DNA from: JAFKKF01 sp035651055
GTDB taxonomy: Bacteria; Pseudomonadota; Alphaproteobacteria; Rhizobiales; Kaistiaceae
NCBI GenBank assembly: GCA_035651055.1
Contig: DASRGK010000114.1
Coordinates: 1 to 56,374, forward strand
Direction: 5' to 3'
DNA: 56,374 nt
The first letter of the stretch is position 1, and each line of letters begins with the position of its first letter. A model generated the notes under the pieces. The model was not told the origin of the DNA, made no database searches, and saw nothing but the letters and a program-made list of their open reading frames with translations. Shown in pieces: positions 51,416 through 56,374 of this stretch. Made by a program: the position numbers and the translations under genes.

Positions 51416-52153
51416 GTGGCGGGAATATCGGCGCGACCGCTCGCTTATTCGGCTGCGGAGCGTATCGGCAGGCGCATCGTCACCGGCGATTTCCGCCCGG
51501 GCAGCGTCCTCCCCAATCTCAATCAGCTTGCCCAGGAATTCTCTGTCTCGCGTCTATCCGTGCGCGAGGCAATCAAGCTGCTGAGCGGCAAGGGTCTGGT
51601 TGATTCGCGTCCGCGCCGCGGCACGGTCGTGCGCCCCCGCCACGAATGGAGCCGTCTCGATCCGGATGTTCTGATCTGGCAGCTCGGCAATATCCCCAAC
51701 GCCGGCTTCGTCCGCAGCCTGTTCGAAGCCCGCCGGATCATCGAGCCGGAAGCCGCCGCTCTCGCGGCGGAGCGTGCGCATGGCGAAGTGCTTGCCGAAA
51801 TCGAGCGGGCGTTGAGCTGGATGGCGAACACCGACCCGACGAGCCCGGAATCGATCACGGCGGACGTCGCCCTGCATCAGGCCATCCTCGCCGGCTCGGG
51901 CAACGAATTCCTCGCCGCCTTCGCGCCCGCTATCGCGACGTCGCTGACCGCCGCCTTCAGCATCCAGCGTGACGCCCGCCCGCCGCTTTCCGCCTTTCTG
52001 CCCGACCACGCCGCGATCGTCGAAGCGATCAAGCGCGGCGACAAGGAAGGCGCCCGCGCGGCGTTCCTGAAGCTCCTGCGCCAGGCCGAATCGGACGCGG
52101 TGAACGGATTGAAGGTCCGCCGACAGCCGAGCAAGGCAGAGCCGCAGCAATGA
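51416..52153 (+). CDS. GntR-family regulator, FadR/FCD type
   Basis: A 245-residue transcription factor. The N-terminal winged helix (about 10-78) has GRRIVTGDFRPGSVLPN and SRLSVREAIKLLSGKGLV; the C-terminal FCD ligand domain has EARRIIEPEAAALAAER and DVALHQAILAGSGN, with the metal-binding Asp and His. It starts at GTG, with ggaggg about 6 bases upstream. It is divergent from the DUF4010 gene; possible targets are that gene or the carboxylases. No convincing operator dyad was seen in the 146-base gap. Confidence 0.94.
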   Translation: MAGISARPLAYSAAERIGRRIVTGDFRPGSVLPNLNQLAQEFSVSRLSVREAIKLLSGKGLVDSRPRRGTVVRPRHEWSRLDPDVLIWQLGNIPNAGFVRSLFEARRIIEPEAAALAAERAHGEVLAEIERALSWMANTDPTSPESITADVALHQAILAGSGNEFLAAFAPAIATSLTAAFSIQRDARPPLSAFLPDHAAIVEAIKRGDKEGARAAFLKLLRQAESDAVNGLKVRRQPSKAEPQQ

Positions 52154-52351
52154 CCACCGCCGCGGTCGCCCCGCCCGGCGCCGCCGGGAACTTCACCTCG
52201 ATCGTTCGACTTGAAGCCGTCGCCGGCGACCGCGGACGGGCTGAAGCCAGGCTATATCAGCGCAACCCTCGGTCAACTTCTCTTCCTGCAGGGTTTCCTG
52301 CCGGTCGCCGGCGCCTCGGGCGCCGGCGTTCTCCTTTCCGTCGAGCGCCTT

Positions 52352-53335
52352 CTACGCCGCCCTGGCGATCAGCGCCTGCAGCGACGGATGGATCGAGGGC
52401 GCTTCGTCACGGATGAAGCGGAGCAGCGCCTTCTCGTTCTCCTGCATTCTTCCGTCGCGGCCAAGGCGACTGGCAAGCCACTCCGCTTCGCCGGCCGTCA
52501 CCGCCGCGTTCGCGGCGATATCGGCGTCGCGCTCGGCGTTATGCGCGGCGATCTCGGCATCGGGATCGGTGCGATAGGCCGCCAGGATGCTGTTCGCCCC
52601 ACCCGCCAGCATGCGCCCGAGGAAACCGCCGACGCCGCGATTCGGGGCATCCAGCCACTGCGACCGCTCAAGCGCCACCTCGCGGCTGGGCGACCGGTAG
52701 CCCGAAGCCGCCATCATGAAATTCGCCATGGCCTTGACGAAGAGATCGTCCCAGGCCGGATCGTGCGGTCCGCCGGCAAGCGTGTCGTTGAGGTCGAGCA
52801 GAACCTCAGCTTCCTCGCGCGAAATCGCGATCCCCTTTTCGCCGGCGCCGGCATAGAGAATGCGCCGGAGCATCTCGACCTCTGCGCCGCCGATCGTTCC
52901 CTGCTTCACCGAGCCGGCGAGCGGTCCGCGCCCCTCGACGACCGCAAGCTTCACCTGAGCCAGAGCGAGGGCGGCCAGCGTGCATGGCGCCGTCCTCGCC
53001 CTTTCCATGGCGTGGACCATCATTTCCAGCATGCGCGGCGTGCGGATCGTGCCGTCAGCGGAGATGTGGGCGGTCAGCCAATCGGCGTTTTCCTTGCTGA
53101 GGTAGCCTTCCGGCGGTTCCTGGAAGACGAGGAAGTCCGATCCCGCCTCGCTGACAAGGGCAGTCCATTCCGGATCGACCACGGTTGCCGCCGCGTCGAT
53201 CTCGAGCATCGCCTCGATTTCGAGACGGTTGATCGCCGCGTCGCTGCCATAGACCGCGCGCCGGACTTCCAGCGCATCGTCCGCGGTGATTTTGCCGGTC
53301 CGCTTGACGCGGGCCAACACGTCGCTTGTCGTCAT
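52352..53335 (-). CDS. uncharacterised conserved-looking protein
   Basis: A 327-residue soluble protein starting MTTSDVLARVKRTGKIT. It is helix-rich; the middle has MLEMMVHAMERARTAPCTLAALAL and MLRRILYAGAGEKGIAISREEAEVLLDLND, and the C terminus has ENEKALLRFIRDEAPSIHPSLQAL. Acidic loops such as EIDAAATVVDPEW recall EF-hand or TerB-like bundles, but I assign no family. The ATG at 53333-53335 follows a ggagg site. It lies 111 bases downstream of the carboxylase beta gene, on the same strand, and converges with the GntR gene. Confidence 0.8.
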   Translation of the reverse strand: MTTSDVLARVKRTGKITADDALEVRRAVYGSDAAINRLEIEAMLEIDAAATVVDPEWTALVSEAGSDFLVFQEPPEGYLSKENADWLTAHISADGTIRTPRMLEMMVHAMERARTAPCTLAALALAQVKLAVVEGRGPLAGSVKQGTIGGAEVEMLRRILYAGAGEKGIAISREEAEVLLDLNDTLAGGPHDPAWDDLFVKAMANFMMAASGYRSPSREVALERSQWLDAPNRGVGGFLGRMLAGGANSILAAYRTDPDAEIAAHNAERDADIAANAAVTAGEAEWLASRLGRDGRMQENEKALLRFIRDEAPSIHPSLQALIARAA

Positions 53336-53445
53336 GGGCCAGCCTCCCAGGAAGGTTCGGGAATGACCGGCTACCACCGAAACGCTAAGGAACGTTTGAG
53401 GCGGCTGGGAAACGCGGCCTTAACCAGGGTGCCGGGAGCGTCTTC

Positions 53446-54974
<1,529 letters not shown>

Positions 54975-54978
<4 letters not shown>

Positions 54979-55739
54979 CGTCCGTCCCCCCGCATCTCGC
55001 GGAGAATGAAGGCTGCCGCGTCATATTCGAGCCTGCGCGCCGCGCGCCGCCGCATGGCCATGCTGTCCTCCCCCCATTGGCGCATCTGCCAGTCTTCGTC
55101 GACATGCGCCGCTTTCCACCCTGCGTCGGCGTCGATCCCGCCCAGGGCGATGGCTAGCGCGATGATCGCCGATCCGGTGATCGTGGTGATGACCGAAACG
55201 GCCGTCAGTTCGAGCGGATCGAAGGCTGCGACCGCCCTCGCGATGGCGGCGATCGCCTCGGGCCGCTGCATGGCATGGACGATCCCGCTCGCCACCCGCA
55301 ACCGGGCATCGAGTCGGTCGCGGGCGAAGGCGAGGAGCGGTCCCCACGCCTCCTCTTCGATCGCCACCAGCTCTGCCGGCCCTTCGGCGCGGTAGCAGAG
55401 GAGATCGCTGCCGGCGTATTTGACGATCTCCCCGCGCACGGCATCGGGGTTGTCGGCGACGCTGTCGATGGCGGCATTGACGATACGGGTCAGCGGCATC
55501 GTCGCCGGATCGATCCTGACCGATTGCGCGTCCCATTCGCGCGCGATGGCCTCGGCCAGCCGGACGGATGGCGCGGCCAGCTTTCGCTTCAGCGGCGTGC
55601 GCGCCGGGCGCCCGTCGAGCGTAACGGCGAAGGCATCGCCCTCCCCGCGCACCGCGACGTGCTTGTAGAAACGCTTCGGCAGCTCGCGGCGCGCCAGCCG
55701 CTGCGCCGTCTGGACGGGGCCGGTCTGTTCCTTGCTCAA
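54975..55739 (-). CDS. ATP12-family F1-ATPase assembly chaperone
   Basis: A 254-residue homologue of mitochondrial Atp12, which holds the F1 alpha subunit before assembly. Motifs are PKRFYKHVAVRGEGDAFAVTLDGRPARTPLK near the start, AREWDAQSVRIDPATMPLTRIVNAAID, YAGSDLLCYRAEGP, and a C-terminal AHVDEDWQMRQWGED. Presence of ATP12 is typical of alphaproteobacteria and mitochondria. It overlaps both neighbours by 4 bases, making a tight three-gene unit. Confidence 0.95.
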
Positions 55740-56374
55740 ATCTCGAGCAGCTCGTTGGTTTCGCCGACCACCTCGTACCAGTCCTGGCGATCGAGCGGAT
55801 TGTTGACGGCGCGGATCGCGTCCTCGATCCGCTCGCGCTTGCCCGAGCCGATGATCGGGACGCCGCGCGCCGGATGCCGGGCGACGAAGGCGATGGCCGC
55901 CTCGAACGCGCCCCCCCGGCGCTGGGTCCGCTCGGCGATTGCCGCCAGGCGATTGTGGATTCGGATGGTTCGGTCGTCGGTAGCGTTGAACAGCGCACCG
56001 CCGCCGACCGGCGACCAGATCATCGGCACGTGGCCGACGCGCATGGCGAAGTCGAACGTGCCGTTGCTGATCGGGGCCAGATGCCTCGGGGAAAACTCGA
56101 CCTGGTTGGTGACCAGCGGCGACTTCATGTGCGCCGACAGCAGCTCGAACCGGGACGGACTGAAATTCGAGACGCCGACGTACTTCGTCTTGCCCTTGGC
56201 GACGAATTCATCGAGCACCGCGGCGGTCTCCGCCGGCTCCATCAGGTAGTCCGGGCGGTGCAGGAGCAGTACGTCGACATGGTCGACGCCGAGCTTCTGC
56301 AGCGACCGGTCGAACGAGCGCGCCAGTTCCTCCCGGCTGAAATCGAAGTGGCGGATGCGGTTGTCCGGCCGGAG
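55736..56374 (-). CDS. aldo/keto reductase, 5' end outside the window
   Basis: The last 212 residues of a cytosolic NADPH-dependent aldo/keto reductase. The frame is open to the window edge (LRPDNRIRHFDFSRE at the cut), then LGVDVDVLLLHRPDYLM-like sequence with the HRPD motif, KTKYVGVSNFS, TNQVEFSPRH and the C-terminal GVPIIGSGKRERIED that binds the cofactor phosphate. The catalytic Tyr and Lys lie in the missing part or near the edge. The family resembles YdhF-like oxidoreductases. It overlaps ATP12 by 4 bases. Confidence 0.92.
   Translation of the reverse strand, partial: LRPDNRIRHFDFSREELARSFDRSLQKLGVDHVDVLLLHRPDYLMEPAETAAVLDEFVAKGKTKYVGVSNFSPSRFELLSAHMKSPLVTNQVEFSPRHLAPISNGTFDFAMRVGHVPMIWSPVGGGALFNATDDRTIRIHNRLAAIAERTQRRGGAFEAAIAFVARHPARGVPIIGSGKRERIEDAIRAVNNPLDRQDWYEVVGETNELLEI

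Overview
The window is a chromosomal segment of an alphaproteobacterium, most likely from the Hyphomicrobiales (Rhizobiales). It is GC-rich; one native line counted by eye is about 70% G+C. Taxonomic pointers are an ATP12-type F1-ATPase chaperone, an NDUFA12-like complex I protein, DUF1127 and DUF3309 small proteins, an RNase E with an acidic insert in its S1 region and a GWW tail, and the neighbourhoods tyrS/anmK, DUF3971/bcp/M23 and amiC/mrcA/prfB. I cannot name the genus. Almost all genes are chromosomal housekeeping genes. I see no rRNA, tRNA, insertion sequence, phage gene or CRISPR array.

Layout. 150-5750 (minus): an iron-sulfur assembly operon, cysteine desulfurase-sufB-[ABM-like protein]-[cupin]-sufC-sufD, with two small non-Suf genes coupled between sufB and sufC. 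5828-11234: EamA transporter half, hemolysin III-like protein, alpha/beta hydrolase, a membrane protein, a DUF1906 glycosidase-like protein and a CPA1 cation/proton antiporter. 11331-19532: divergent anmK and tyrS, a palindromic repeat pair, a large AsmA/YhdP-like envelope protein, a one-cysteine Bcp peroxiredoxin and a membrane-anchored M23 peptidase. 19549-20733: acyltransferase-3. 20853-21972: prfB with the classical programmed +1 frameshift. 22352-24448: an AT-richer single-gene island encoding a fused ABC-ATPase/TOPRIM protein, flanked by a 13-bp direct repeat; it is the clearest accessory gene and a candidate anti-phage system related to OLD/PARIS. 24514-32197: lipoprotein, mrcA (PBP1A), amidase amiC, then rne with a long leader.

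32283-36556: a CGNR regulator divergent from a DUF1127 gene that has a near-consensus promoter, NDUFA12, a large ferritin-like/Fer4_19/double-CDGSH protein and a DJ-1/PfpI protein. 36684-45231: glpD, a 51-residue DUF3309 protein, small envelope proteins, an EAL phosphodiesterase with an operator-like inverted repeat in front, and two tandem exported proteins of unknown function. 45262-56374: aspS, acylphosphatase and DUF3291 pair, acyl-CoA carboxylase alpha, MgtC/DUF4010 membrane protein, GntR regulator, an uncharacterised protein, and an overlapping operon of aldo/keto reductase (cut by the window end), ATP12 chaperone and acyl-CoA carboxylase beta.

Functionally the window joins Fe-S biogenesis, cell wall synthesis and recycling (anmK, PBP1A, amidase, M23, DUF1906), translation (tyrS, aspS, prfB), RNA decay (rne) and propionyl-CoA-type carboxylation (alpha and beta subunits in two separate places). 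Functions are assigned from motifs read by eye; no database search was possible.
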